DNA of 61,176 nt, taken from a virus. Positions 50,967 through 59,087 of this stretch are shown here, in pieces. The position numbers and the translations under genes were made by a program. Position 1 is the stretch's first letter. Every line of letters begins with the position of its first letter. The notes under the pieces are model-generated. The model did not search any database. It saw only the letters and a program-made list of their open reading frames with translations, and was not told the origin of the DNA. Location: positions 1-61,176 of the IMG/VR virus record IMGVR_UViG_3300025108_004851; one strand, given 5' to 3'.

Positions 50967-52526
50967 TTACGGTTTGTAGTTGATCGCTGTACTATAGTTT
51001 ACAACTTCATCGTATGATGCATCATCTGTGTCGTAATAAAATGAACTTGGGTCATTATCAATATCTAATTCACTTTCAGCAGTTTCATATAAACCAACTG
51101 AGAATTCTTCTACCATTGTTGCTGAAGTAGTATCTGTACCTGTTCCTGGCACCATACCTCTTACTGCAAACAAGTAAATACCTGGCGTTCTATCTGCTGG
51201 GCATGTACTTGCATCAGTTGTATCAATGCTTAAAATACCTGTTGATACATCAAATGTCATCCATGGTGGTAAAGGAGCAAATGGTAATACTACAACACTA
51301 GTTGCATTGTCGGCAAGTCCTAAATCTACTGTACTAGCCGCCGCCCCTCGTTGTATGTTAGCAATTCTTCCTGAAGGAACACTTGTAAGTACTCTGGAGT
51401 CAACATTCTTAGTGGCAAGAGACGCTCTATAAACTGATGAATAATCAACATCTGGATCTGATTCATCAAACGTTAAAGTAAATGAACCACTTGCGTGACC
51501 ATATGCTAACATCTGTTCTTTAATCTCACTTGATGTAAGAGCAGTATCTCTTTCGACAAAGTGTGTTACAACACCTGCTACTAATCCTGATGATAAACTT
51601 GTTCCTGTACCGTCTAAATAATTTGATACATTAGCACTATCGGCAACATCTATGCCAACACCTATTGCAAACATATCAAGTTGAGCACCAAAGTTAATAA
51701 AACTATTACCTGAACTGTGTGGAGCATTAGTAAATGATGTAACCTGTAAATCATTATTGAATGATCCAACTGTAATAATTTCGTCAACGCCTGCTGGAGA
51801 TTTAGTATCAACGTTTACGCCATCATTACCAGCCGCCGCTACAACAACTAAGTTACTTGCGTTCATTTCTAATATCTTTGCATCAACAAAAGCATTTGTA
51901 GGTATAGTCCATGGTAAACATACCGCTTTAACATTTGAATTTGTGTTTGCATTATGATGCACTAAAATTGCACTTAGTGAATTAATAATTTCACCAACTG
52001 TAACTGAACCACCGTTTGTATTAAACAGTTTAACGTTCTGTAAGATACAGTCTGGTGCTGTACCAATATTTTTACCTATGATCATTGATGCTACTGCTGT
52101 ACCGTGTCCTGCAGTATCACCGTAATTGCTTATCGCACTATCGTCTTCGAAGTTTGTCCATAAGTTTTGAATTTGTCTTCCGTCAAACTCGGTGTGTAGA
52201 TTGTTAATACCTGTATCTACTAGGTATACAAATTTACCGCCACCTGTTCTTGCTGGGTTCCAGTTCCTTTCACCTGATGTATGAATACATTTGTCTAGGT
52301 GGTCTGTTGTATATGTTGCGCCTGCTTGTACGGTTACAGTTACTGATTCTGATGCATCTTGACTGGCTGTAACACCTATGATTGCATCTTTTTGTGCCTC
52401 TGTGGCGTCTATTTCGTACGTTAGGTTAAATCCTAATGTACTAATAACCGTAGCACCTGCTGTAGTAATCGCACTCTGAGCCGCCGCATCATCGGCACTA
52501 TTCATGCTCACTAAGTATCTTGCCAT
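50967..52526 (-). CDS. subtilisin-like serine protease (S8 family), virion-type
   Basis: 519 aa. An I9-like propeptide segment (RYLVSMNSADDAAAQSAI, then VISTLGFNLTYEIDATEAQ) precedes the catalytic domain. The triad is complete: D104 in YLVDTGIN, H141 in GHGTAVAS, and S310 in GTSLSSG, with N234 of AAGND forming the oxyanion hole. A C-terminal beta region (about 380-519) with Ig/cadherin-like strands (GIYLFAVRGMVPG) follows. RBS ggaga and a minus-strand late promoter at 52581-52574 suggest virion production. No signal peptide is seen. Confidence 0.9.
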   Translation of the reverse strand: MARYLVSMNSADDAAAQSAITTAGATVISTLGFNLTYEIDATEAQKDAIIGVTASQDASESVTVTVQAGATYTTDHLDKCIHTSGERNWNPARTGGGKFVYLVDTGINNLHTEFDGRQIQNLWTNFEDDSAISNYGDTAGHGTAVASMIIGKNIGTAPDCILQNVKLFNTNGGSVTVGEIINSLSAILVHHNANTNSNVKAVCLPWTIPTNAFVDAKILEMNASNLVVVAAAGNDGVNVDTKSPAGVDEIITVGSFNNDLQVTSFTNAPHSSGNSFINFGAQLDMFAIGVGIDVADSANVSNYLDGTGTSLSSGLVAGVVTHFVERDTALTSSEIKEQMLAYGHASGSFTLTFDESDPDVDYSSVYRASLATKNVDSRVLTSVPSGRIANIQRGAAASTVDLGLADNATSVVVLPFAPLPPWMTFDVSTGILSIDTTDASTCPADRTPGIYLFAVRGMVPGTGTDTTSATMVEEFSVGLYETAESELDIDNDPSSFYYDTDDASYDEVVNYSTAINYKP

Positions 52527-52573
52527 GTTTATATCTCCAATAAAGTTCTAAGTTGAAACTAATTTATACTAAG

Positions 52574-52581
52574 TATTTATC
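52574..52581 (-). promoter_or_regulatory. late promoter box GATAAATA (minus strand)
   Basis: On the minus strand GATAAATA precedes the subtilase ATG by 47 nt, and a ggagat RBS lies near the start. Confidence 0.75.
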
Positions 52582-52607
52582 ATAAACGGACAGGAAACAA
52601 ACCTTTA

Positions 52608-53708
52608 ATGGAAAATACAACAATAGAAATTGGTAATACCACAACAGTAGAGTTAGACTTCATTGCTGGGTCTACAGCAATACATTTATCTAAACCAAGT
52701 CAACCTAACCTAATGAATCTTTTTGAAGAGCAGTTAGCATCTTTGGAAAAAGTTACTGTTTGTTTAAGTGGTGGACTAGATAGTCAGTTCTCAGCAAACC
52801 TGGCAAAGAAATTTTGTAAAGATGTTAATGCTGTGTGCTTTAGATTTATGTGGGACGACAACATAATCAACTCAGACGATGTAGTTACTGCACAACAATT
52901 TGCAGACAAAATAGATCTAGAACTACATTACGAAGACATTGATATCAAAGAACACTTAACAAACAGTTCAGCAGAATATACTAGAAAGTACACAACTGTA
53001 AGTCCTCAGATATCAGTGCAACTAGCGGCAATTAAAAAATCCAAGTTTAATGATAGAACACTTATGCTTGGCGGAGACGCACCTACGATAGCAGTAACAA
53101 AGCATTTTGATCAAGTATATTTGCAACGTAAAACATACTATAACGAAGACGGTAAAACAACAGGCACAAATACATCAGCACCTAACTTTTATTATGCCTT
53201 TAGTGCGCCTTTCAGTATACTTGAACAAACACATGGATTACATATTATAAAAGATCCGTTTTTACTTACTCCAGAGATACTATATGCTGGCTACTATCAA
53301 AACAAATATGTAATAGAGTCTTTTGGTGAAGTTATGTTAGTAAAGAACAATGCTAAAACAAATGCAGACAAGTACAAAGAAAACTATTACAAATCATTTG
53401 AAGACTTTGAATATGTATTTCCTATTGCAAAACGCACAGGGTTTGAAAACTTGAAGTTACATCTTGCAAGTGTCACAGGTAACTTTGATGAATTTGACGA
53501 AAAGTATAGACAACCATTGTATAGTGTAGCACAAGAATGCACTTGGTTTAATCCTTTACTATTCAATAAAGGAAGAATTGTAGCGGCTAGTACAAAAGCA
53601 AAAGTATTTTTTCCAGATAAGGAGTCAGTGGAGTTAGAAGATATAATACTTAATAGTGTGAGAGAAATAGAACCTTCTGCTTGTAATATATATAACTTCG
53701 ATTGGTAA
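52608..53708 (+). CDS. PP-loop ATP pyrophosphatase-family protein
   Basis: 366 aa. The PP-loop VTVCLSGGLDSQFSANLA (S-G-G-x-D-S at about residues 54-59) identifies the N-type ATP-pyrophosphatase superfamily (asparagine synthetase, GMP synthetase, QueC, TilS and relatives). A second block FNDRTLMLGGDAPT resembles the later nucleotide-contact motif of asparagine-synthetase-like enzymes. The glutaminase domain is absent, and the QueC zinc cysteines are not seen. The substrate cannot be assigned. Divergent from the subtilase gene. Confidence 0.75.
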   Translation: MENTTIEIGNTTTVELDFIAGSTAIHLSKPSQPNLMNLFEEQLASLEKVTVCLSGGLDSQFSANLAKKFCKDVNAVCFRFMWDDNIINSDDVVTAQQFADKIDLELHYEDIDIKEHLTNSSAEYTRKYTTVSPQISVQLAAIKKSKFNDRTLMLGGDAPTIAVTKHFDQVYLQRKTYYNEDGKTTGTNTSAPNFYYAFSAPFSILEQTHGLHIIKDPFLLTPEILYAGYYQNKYVIESFGEVMLVKNNAKTNADKYKENYYKSFEDFEYVFPIAKRTGFENLKLHLASVTGNFDEFDEKYRQPLYSVAQECTWFNPLLFNKGRIVAASTKAKVFFPDKESVELEDIILNSVREIEPSACNIYNFDW

Positions 53709-54086
53709 ATGTTACACGTCTACATCACAGGACAGATTAAAAACAAAAAGAAAATAGAACAATTTTCTATTGATTGTTTAGAGCATTTTTTTAAACATAG
53801 AATAAAACGTGATGTAGATATTGATATTAGAATCACAAAGTCTCACACAGATAATTCGCATGGTGGTTGTTACGGCGACCATCAACATGTTGTTTTAGAG
53901 ATTGCTAAAGGCCTCAATGAGGACAGCACATATCACCCGTTTGATTATAAAGAAATAATAGTTACAATAGCACATGAGTTAGTACATGCAAAGCAACACA
54001 TTAGACGAGAACGTATAGACCAATTAGATTCTGAATCAGAGGCTTATAAGTTAGAATATATGTTGTACGATAAGTACTGGACTTAA
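53709..54086 (+). CDS. small HExxH metallopeptidase-like protein
   Basis: 125 aa starting right after the PP-loop gene. IAHELVHAKQH (H-E-x-x-H) gives the zinc site, and a downstream Glu in DSESEAYKLEY could be the third ligand, as in SprT-like or gluzincin-type enzymes. The short N-terminal half is beta. A protease role is likely but untested. Confidence 0.7.
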   Translation: MLHVYITGQIKNKKKIEQFSIDCLEHFFKHRIKRDVDIDIRITKSHTDNSHGGCYGDHQHVVLEIAKGLNEDSTYHPFDYKEIIVTIAHELVHAKQHIRRERIDQLDSESEAYKLEYMLYDKYWT

Positions 54087-54087
54087 A

Positions 54088-54297
54088 CTATGTAGTTTGT
54101 TCTGGAGTCTTCCAAACTATTTTTATACCACGTCTAACAAGTTCGTTCATGCATTTCTGCTTAATTTTATTTTTTTGACCTTTATTAATATAATCTATTA
54201 GTTCTTCTTTAGATTGTTGTTTAATATAAGAATGTACTGTTACTTTACCTTTGCCTTTTACAAAAGTAGTTTGACTTGGTTTAAATTTTACTGGCAT
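54088..54297 (-). CDS. small basic conserved protein (minus strand)
   Basis: 69 aa, Lys-rich (KPSQTTFVKGKGKVTVHSYI, then KNKIKQKCMNELVRRGIK). Such short proteins are common in marine T4-like phages. RBS aagga precedes the ATG, and a minus-strand late box lies at 54348-54341. The 5' leader contains an inverted repeat (actacaaaa with tttttgtagt). Convergent with the peptidase gene. Confidence 0.7.
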   Translation of the reverse strand: MPVKFKPSQTTFVKGKGKVTVHSYIKQQSKEELIDYINKGQKNKIKQKCMNELVRRGIKIVWKTPEQTT

Positions 54298-54340
54298 GAT
54301 CCTTCTTGTTCTACTACAAAATAATTTTTGTAGTTGCGAA

Positions 54341-54348
54341 TATTTATC
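54341..54348 (-). promoter_or_regulatory. late promoter box GATAAATA (minus strand)
   Basis: Minus-strand GATAAATA 43 nt before the ATG at 54297. Confidence 0.7.
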
Positions 54349-54387
54349 AAAAACTTAACACTATGCTTAACCAAAATGGCACTATGC

Positions 54388-54395
54388 GATAAATA
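54388..54395 (+). promoter_or_regulatory. late promoter box GATAAATA
   Basis: GATAAATA 48 nt before the ATG at 54444, with RBS aaagga in the leader. Divergent from the minus-strand box at 54341. Confidence 0.7.
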
Positions 54396-54443
54396 TTGGT
54401 ATAGATATAATTAAATGTACATTATACAAAAGGATTTAAAAAC

Positions 54444-54611
54444 ATGTCAAAAACACCCTATGAAATTAGGTTAGACTTAGTCAAAGAAGCAAAAGAGATT
54501 CTACAAGCAAAAGCAAAGAATCCAGAAGATATGCCTACAACTGAAGAAGTACTAAAAGAAGCAGAACGTCTTAACGAGTTTGTATCTAAAAAGCCATTCG
54601 GCGAAAGATAA
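54444..54611 (+). CDS. 55-aa conserved small protein
   Basis: Product MSKTPYEIRLDLVKEAKEIL continuing to KKPFGER, helical and charged. Short proteins beginning MSKTPYE-R are, as I recall, widespread in marine T4-like phages with no assigned role. The RBS aaagga lies 10 nt upstream. No DSL motif, so it is not an acyl-carrier protein. Confidence 0.75.
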   Translation: MSKTPYEIRLDLVKEAKEILQAKAKNPEDMPTTEEVLKEAERLNEFVSKKPFGER

Positions 54612-54648
54612 AATACACCAAAATATATCCCACCTCTCCCCCACTATA

Positions 54649-54656
54649 AGTAAATA
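54649..54656 (+). promoter_or_regulatory. possible late promoter box AGTAAATA before tRNAs
   Basis: AGTAAATA then ctatt, 14 nt before the first tRNA. Matches the late core at 6-7 positions; weak evidence. Confidence 0.4.
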
Positions 54657-54670
54657 CTATTAACAAAAAG

Positions 54671-54746
54671 GCTCGAGTAGCTCAGTTGGTAGAGCAACTG
54701 ATTTGTAATCAGTAGGTCGTAGGTTCGACTCCTATCTCGAGCTCCA
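54671..54746 (+). tRNA. tRNA-Thr (anticodon TGT)
   Basis: Acceptor gctcgag pairs with ctcgagc over 7 bp. The D arm has agctcagttggtagagc; the anticodon stem is ctgat/atcag with loop tTGTa; the T arm has the ggttcgact loop. CCA is encoded. Confidence 0.95.
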
Positions 54747-54762
54747 TTTTGTTATACCGCGT

Positions 54763-54838
54763 GGGGCGGTAGCTCAGTTGGGAGAGCGATTGGTTTGCAA
54801 CCAATAGGTCGGAGGTTCGATCCCTCTTCGCTCCACCA
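54763..54838 (+). tRNA. tRNA-Ala (anticodon TGC)
   Basis: Acceptor ggggcgg pairs with tcgctcc allowing two G-T pairs. The anticodon stem is attgg/ccaat with loop ttTGCaa; the T arm has ggttcgatc. CCA is encoded. It follows the Thr tRNA by 16 nt. Confidence 0.95.
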
Positions 54839-54876
54839 TTATTGCCTTAAAAGTTTCCAAACAAACATTGTAAAGT

Positions 54877-54884
54877 GTAAATAC
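54877..54884 (+). promoter_or_regulatory. possible late promoter box TGTAAATA
   Basis: TGTAAATA 32 nt before the glycosyltransferase ATG at 54916, with aaggt as RBS. Deviates from GATAAATA at two positions. Confidence 0.4.
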
Positions 54885-54915
54885 ATTTAACTAATATTCT
54901 ACAACAAGGTAAACA

Positions 54916-55809
54916 ATGTCAGAGAAAAACGCAAACAACAAATCACACAAACAGCCACAAGAAGCCAGTGATGAGGTGATGCATAGATTACTTGATCAAA
55001 AAATTGAAATCCCCATTGGCTTACTAAGAAAAAAACATATCTTTATTGCAACTCCTTGTTATGGTGGCCAACTAGGTGAGCCATATTTTAGAAGTATGAT
55101 GAAACTTGCAATTATGTGTAACAAGTATGATATTCCTTATACTATTAGCACGTTAGCAAATGAAAGTTTAATTACAAGAGGTAGGAATACACTTACAAGT
55201 TTCTTTATGGCAAACGAAGAAGCAACACATTTATTCTTTGTTGATGCAGACATTGAATTTGAACCAGAAGATCTATTGCGTATGGTTGCATACGACAAGC
55301 CTATTACAGTAGGAGCATATCCTAAAAAAGCAGTAAATTGGGATAGTATTATACATGCCGCTAGAGCAAACCAAGAAGAAACAGCACATACAATCGAAGG
55401 ACATAGTTCAAACTATGTTGTAAACTTTGACTTTCTAAGAGATGAAAGTGGTAACAAAACACCGCAAGTACAAATTCAAGATAACTTGATTAAACTTAAA
55501 GATGCTGGTACAGGATTCATGTGTATCAAAAAAGAAACTATTCAACAGATGTTTGATAAACACACAGACTTAAAATATGTTAATGATATTAATGTAGATA
55601 ATAAGTTTGAGCCATTTATGTATGCATTGTTTGATTGTATCATTGACCCAGATAGCAGACGTTATTTGTCAGAGGATTATACATTCTGTAGACGTTGGCA
55701 AGAGATGGGAGGAGATGTATGGCTAGATCCTAGAACAGCACTTAATCACGTAGGGCATTATACGTTCCGTGGAAACATTAGAAAATTATTAACCGGAGAT
55801 CCTGTATAA
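54916..55809 (+). CDS. GT-A type glycosyltransferase
   Basis: 297 aa. N-terminal FIATPCYGGQLGEPYF is the nucleotide-sugar strand-loop. FFVDADIEFEPEDLLRMV contains the D-x-D metal site. GTGFMCIKKETIQQMF and SEDYTFCRRWQEMGGDVWL resemble the acceptor/E-D motif of GT2-like enzymes. It could glycosylate phage DNA, a virion protein or a host glycan; nothing in the sequence distinguishes these. Overlaps the next GT gene by 1 nt. Confidence 0.8.
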   Translation: MSEKNANNKSHKQPQEASDEVMHRLLDQKIEIPIGLLRKKHIFIATPCYGGQLGEPYFRSMMKLAIMCNKYDIPYTISTLANESLITRGRNTLTSFFMANEEATHLFFVDADIEFEPEDLLRMVAYDKPITVGAYPKKAVNWDSIIHAARANQEETAHTIEGHSSNYVVNFDFLRDESGNKTPQVQIQDNLIKLKDAGTGFMCIKKETIQQMFDKHTDLKYVNDINVDNKFEPFMYALFDCIIDPDSRRYLSEDYTFCRRWQEMGGDVWLDPRTALNHVGHYTFRGNIRKLLTGDPV

Positions 55810-56699
55810 TGGCAGAAGAAGTAAAAACAGTAGACAGCAAAATAGATAAAACAGTAATTTCTGTACTATTACCTACCAGAGGTAGAACAGACCTTTTAAA
55901 GAAAAGTTTAGAGAGTTTAATTAATTCAGCAAGTGATCCTAGTAGGTTAGAGATACTCCTAGGACTAGATGACGATGACGAAGATATAAGACCGTTCATT
56001 GAAAAAGAAATAGCACCCTTTATGCAAGAGAAAGGTGTTGAATGCAGGGCAAACATATTCGAACCATTGGGCTATAAGAAATTAAATGTATACGTTAACA
56101 CACTTGCCTCATCGGCAACAGGACAATGGATTTTCTTTTGGAACGATGATGCAATTATGGAGACACAAGGTTGGGACGATGTTATCGAGAGCAAAAATGG
56201 TCAGTTTAAGTTATTTGCTCCACATGATAATCATAATGGACACCCTTATGCAATCCTACCAATTTTACCAATGGATTGGTTTCGCTTAATGGATCATTTA
56301 AGTTTAAATGCACAAAACGATGCATGGTTAAGTCACATTGCTTACATGTTAGATATATTTGAAAGAATAGACATTACATTTTTACATGATCGTGCTGACT
56401 TAACAGGCAACAATGATGATGATACATTTAAAGCAAGAGAATACGCAGAAGGCAATCCAGATGACCCAGCAGACTTTTCTCACACCGATATGCAAAATCA
56501 AAGAGTAAGAACTGCATATAAAATTGCTTGGTTCCTTGATAGAATAGGACAGCATTCAGATTGGTGGGACAATGTCGTAGCAGGTGAGCAAGATCCATTT
56601 GAAAAAATGATATGGCCTGAAAATGTTGCTGGTGCAGGGCAGTTGGATTCTATATCTTCTAAACCAGAAATTTCAGACGACGAAATCATAGAGCTGTAA
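55809..56699 (+). CDS. GT2-family-like glycosyltransferase
   Basis: 296 aa. VISVLLPTRGRTDLLKKSLE is the typical GT2 opening; LLGLDDDDED and FFWNDDAIMETQGWDDVI carry acidic metal-binding motifs. The C-terminal about 100 residues are acidic and helical. Works in tandem with the preceding GT, sharing its transcript. Confidence 0.8.
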   Translation: MAEEVKTVDSKIDKTVISVLLPTRGRTDLLKKSLESLINSASDPSRLEILLGLDDDDEDIRPFIEKEIAPFMQEKGVECRANIFEPLGYKKLNVYVNTLASSATGQWIFFWNDDAIMETQGWDDVIESKNGQFKLFAPHDNHNGHPYAILPILPMDWFRLMDHLSLNAQNDAWLSHIAYMLDIFERIDITFLHDRADLTGNNDDDTFKAREYAEGNPDDPADFSHTDMQNQRVRTAYKIAWFLDRIGQHSDWWDNVVAGEQDPFEKMIWPENVAGAGQLDSISSKPEISDDEIIEL

Positions 56700-56707
56700 A
56701 AAAACAC

Positions 56708-56736
56708 TTGACAAACACCAAGTAATCCAGTATAAT
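56708..56736 (+). promoter_or_regulatory. sigma-70-like promoter
   Basis: TTGACA at 56708-56713 and TATAAT at 56731-56736, spacer 17 bp. The exonuclease ATG lies 22 nt downstream with RBS ctggagt. Confidence 0.85.
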
Positions 56737-56758
56737 AGTTATTTACTGGAGTATTCGT

Positions 56759-57295
56759 ATGGCCACACATGCAATGATAGACATAGAAACACTAGGCACA
56801 GAACCTGATTGTGTTGTATTATCAGTGGGTGCAGTTAAGTTTGATCCGCACAATTCTCAAGAACCACATGCTAAAACATTGTGGAAGCCTAACGTAGATC
56901 AGCAAACAGTTGCCGAACGCAGTATATTAGACAGCACACTTGAATGGTGGGCAAAGCAACCACAACACATACAAGACGAAGCATTCAACGAAGAAGGTAG
57001 AATGCAACTTGCTGATTTTATGCAGGACTTAAACAAGTACCTTGTGGGTGTTGATAAGATTTGGTGTCAAGGACCTCAGTTTGATATGGTCATTCTTGAA
57101 AACTTGTTCACACAATTTAACCATCACAAAGGCTGGGCTTTTTGGCAAATAATGGATTGTAGAACACTTTTTAACATAATGCCTACAGATCCACGTAAAG
57201 CAATACAACAAAACCTACATAGTGCTGATGCTGATGCATTCTACCAAGCAGTATGTGTACAGCAATCTTACAAGCATTTTAATGTTGTTCAATGA
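56759..57295 (+). CDS. DnaQ-like 3'-5' exonuclease
   Basis: 178 aa. RNase-H-like DEDD exonuclease: motif I AMIDIETLGTEP (D-x-E), motif II WCQGPQFDMVILENLF (second Asp), and motif III HSADADAFYQA (H-x-x-x-D). Resembles phage exodeoxyribonucleases such as T4 DexA. Overlaps the next ORF by 4 nt. Confidence 0.9.
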   Translation: MATHAMIDIETLGTEPDCVVLSVGAVKFDPHNSQEPHAKTLWKPNVDQQTVAERSILDSTLEWWAKQPQHIQDEAFNEEGRMQLADFMQDLNKYLVGVDKIWCQGPQFDMVILENLFTQFNHHKGWAFWQIMDCRTLFNIMPTDPRKAIQQNLHSADADAFYQAVCVQQSYKHFNVVQ

Positions 57296-57588
57296 GTCAA
57301 TACACCGACAAGATTAATGCAATAGCGGAAGACTTTGCAATGATTGATAAGTATGAATCAATAACTGCTCTTGAAGGCAGAGACGGTATGCTAATCTTAC
57401 ATTATAGTCATGGCGGCAAAAAAATAGATTTTAGGACTGACAGCGAATATGAAGGAACAGTAGGTAAAGCAGGCGAAACAGTAATAGTTCCTGCAACTGA
57501 TGGTACTTACATAAGGCTTAAACAAAAATATACATCAGAAACATGGGGTTCTAAAATTGCAAAGTTTTGGAACAAAATTCGTGGTTGA
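57292..57588 (+). CDS. hypothetical protein
   Basis: 98 aa with an ATGA overlap. A beta-rich core (GMLILHYSHGGKKIDFRTDS, then VIVPATDGTYIRLKQKYT) with a basic C-terminus. No family recognised. The promoter at 57585 overlaps its stop codon. Confidence 0.6.
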   Translation: MSQYTDKINAIAEDFAMIDKYESITALEGRDGMLILHYSHGGKKIDFRTDSEYEGTVGKAGETVIVPATDGTYIRLKQKYTSETWGSKIAKFWNKIRG

Positions 57589-57613
57589 CAAAAAGCATAA
57601 ATACAATTACAAT
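57585..57613 (+). promoter_or_regulatory. sigma-70-like promoter for small membrane protein and desaturase
   Basis: TTGACA at 57585-57590, spacer 17 bp, TACAAT at 57608-57613. The following RBS is ggagaggt before the ATG at 57642. Confidence 0.65.
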
Positions 57614-57641
57614 ATGCTTTTACTTTCGGAGAGGTAATTTT

Positions 57642-57821
57642 ATGGATCCAGTACTATTTTTTATACCATATGTAATTGGTACATTACTAGGACTACATTG
57701 GGGATTTAAAAGTGGTGTCAGGAACGGTTCTGAAGCCACTGTAGATGCACTAATGCAAAAAGGTTTCTTAAAATGGAAAGAAGGGAGGGACGGCAATATT
57801 GAATTTACAAAGGTAAACTAA
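57642..57821 (+). CDS. 59-aa membrane protein
   Basis: Start at ATG 57642 set by ggagaggt; the frame extends upstream but without RBS. One transmembrane helix (VLFFIPYVIGTLLGLHWGF) followed by a short cytoplasmic tail. Adjacent to and overlapping the desaturase start by 1 nt, so it could be a partner subunit or anchor. Function unknown. Confidence 0.6.
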   Translation: MDPVLFFIPYVIGTLLGLHWGFKSGVRNGSEATVDALMQKGFLKWKEGRDGNIEFTKVN

Positions 57822-58567
57822 TGCTGTTCAAACTGTTTGGTAAAAATAATGGAAAAATACACACAACAATTTTTATGTTGTGTTCCCTTATATTTGCTTA
57901 CTTAACATTCTTTCATTTTACACTTGCTGAATGGTTAATACTATTTGTGAGTGCAACTATATTCACTGGCTTTACTACATCAGGCTTCTTGCATAGATAT
58001 TGTTCGCATAGAAGTTGGCGTATGCCACGTTGGCTAGAAGTATTTTTATTAGGTAGTACCACAGCATTACTTAATCAACCTGCAATGGGTTGGGCGGCTA
58101 TACATTTATCTCATCATAAACACACAGATCAAGAGGGCGATCCACACGGTCATATTCATAGTATATGGGATAATTTTTGTGTGTTTAACAAAATACCACC
58201 ACTAAGACATATACCGCGTTGGATGTTAAGAGATAGGCTGTATGCTAATCAAACCAAATACTATTGGGAAACAGCAATAACATTACAACTGATAGTTTCT
58301 TACTTTTTGGGCTGGCAAGTAATGGTATCATTTATTGCATTATCTTATCTTTACCAAATAGGACTAAACTTAGTTGGGCACTCAAAAGAACTAAAACCTA
58401 TTAACAATTCACTACTTGCTATACCTTGGATGGGCGAATTATACCATGCAAACCACCATTGGCAACCAGGTAATGCTAGGTTTGGTATGCTGGACGGAAC
58501 GTACTATTTCATGATAAAGTGGGCTCAAATGCTCGTTTCTGAGCCAAAAACTCCTAAAAATAATTAA
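57821..58567 (+). CDS. membrane fatty-acid desaturase (delta-9 acyl-CoA type)
   Basis: 248 aa. Three histidine boxes bind the diiron site: HRYCSH (H58, H63), HLSHH (H95, H98, H99) and HANHH (H209, H212, H213), the order and types of stearoyl-CoA-desaturase-like enzymes. Two hydrophobic blocks (TTIFMLCSLIFAYLTFFHF and TAITLQLIVSYFLGWQVMV with neighbours) give about four membrane spans. It would introduce double bonds into host membrane acyl chains. Shorter than typical delta-9 desaturases (about 300 or more aa). Confidence 0.9.
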   Translation: MLFKLFGKNNGKIHTTIFMLCSLIFAYLTFFHFTLAEWLILFVSATIFTGFTTSGFLHRYCSHRSWRMPRWLEVFLLGSTTALLNQPAMGWAAIHLSHHKHTDQEGDPHGHIHSIWDNFCVFNKIPPLRHIPRWMLRDRLYANQTKYYWETAITLQLIVSYFLGWQVMVSFIALSYLYQIGLNLVGHSKELKPINNSLLAIPWMGELYHANHHWQPGNARFGMLDGTYYFMIKWAQMLVSEPKTPKNN

Positions 58568-58607
58568 AAACCTACTAAAAACAAGCAGTTACACCCTATG
58601 AAAACGG

Positions 58608-58635
58608 TTGACAAATCGCCAGAATTTGCTATAAT
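58608..58635 (+). promoter_or_regulatory. sigma-70-like promoter with conserved leader
   Basis: AAAACGGTTGACA (TTGACA 58608-58613), spacer 16 bp, TGCTATAAT (TATAAT 58630-58635). The leader ends aaggtaggagttttt before ATG 58671. It is the fourth copy of the cassette. Confidence 0.9.
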
Positions 58636-58670
58636 AGTTGTATAAATTAAATAAGAAGGTAGGAGTTTTT

Positions 58671-59087
58671 ATGCATTTAGATAACGAAGTAAAGATAGCA
58701 GGCGAGACACAACGTAAAGAGCGTTTTGGTTTAGCATCTATAAACGATGATCACAAAACATTTACTGGTGATGTACTTTATACGTCACAAAAAGGTAACA
58801 ACTTTTCAAGTAGTATTGAAGAGAAGTTCCAAGATACTGCTCAGGTAGACGGACTTACAGTTTGGAAGTCAAACGGTGAAGTTCCATTTGCTGACATGCT
58901 GTTGGATTTTGTGCAAATTGATGCTATCACTTTTGAGCAGGCTGAATTCTCAACAATTCAAAAGAACAAAGATGCAGAAGCATCGTTGGAAACTTTATTC
59001 AGACACACAGATGGTAACATCTACTTAGGTGAAAATGCTCTTGATTACAGAGCAGAACGTTTAGCAAAAATTGAGGAGACAGTATAA
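58671..59087 (+). CDS. hypothetical protein
   Basis: 138 aa from the ATG at 58671, fixed by GGTAGGAGT. Acidic, mixed alpha/beta, with no recognised motif. It heads the last early-type operon, which goes on to the HD-domain and SWIM genes. Confidence 0.7.
   Translation: MHLDNEVKIAGETQRKERFGLASINDDHKTFTGDVLYTSQKGNNFSSSIEEKFQDTAQVDGLTVWKSNGEVPFADMLLDFVQIDAITFEQAEFSTIQKNKDAEASLETLFRHTDGNIYLGENALDYRAERLAKIEETV

Noticed and set aside
54444-54611. Small ORF as the missing acyl-carrier protein for AcpS
   Set aside because: There is no D-S-L/M phosphopantetheine site and the length is too short.
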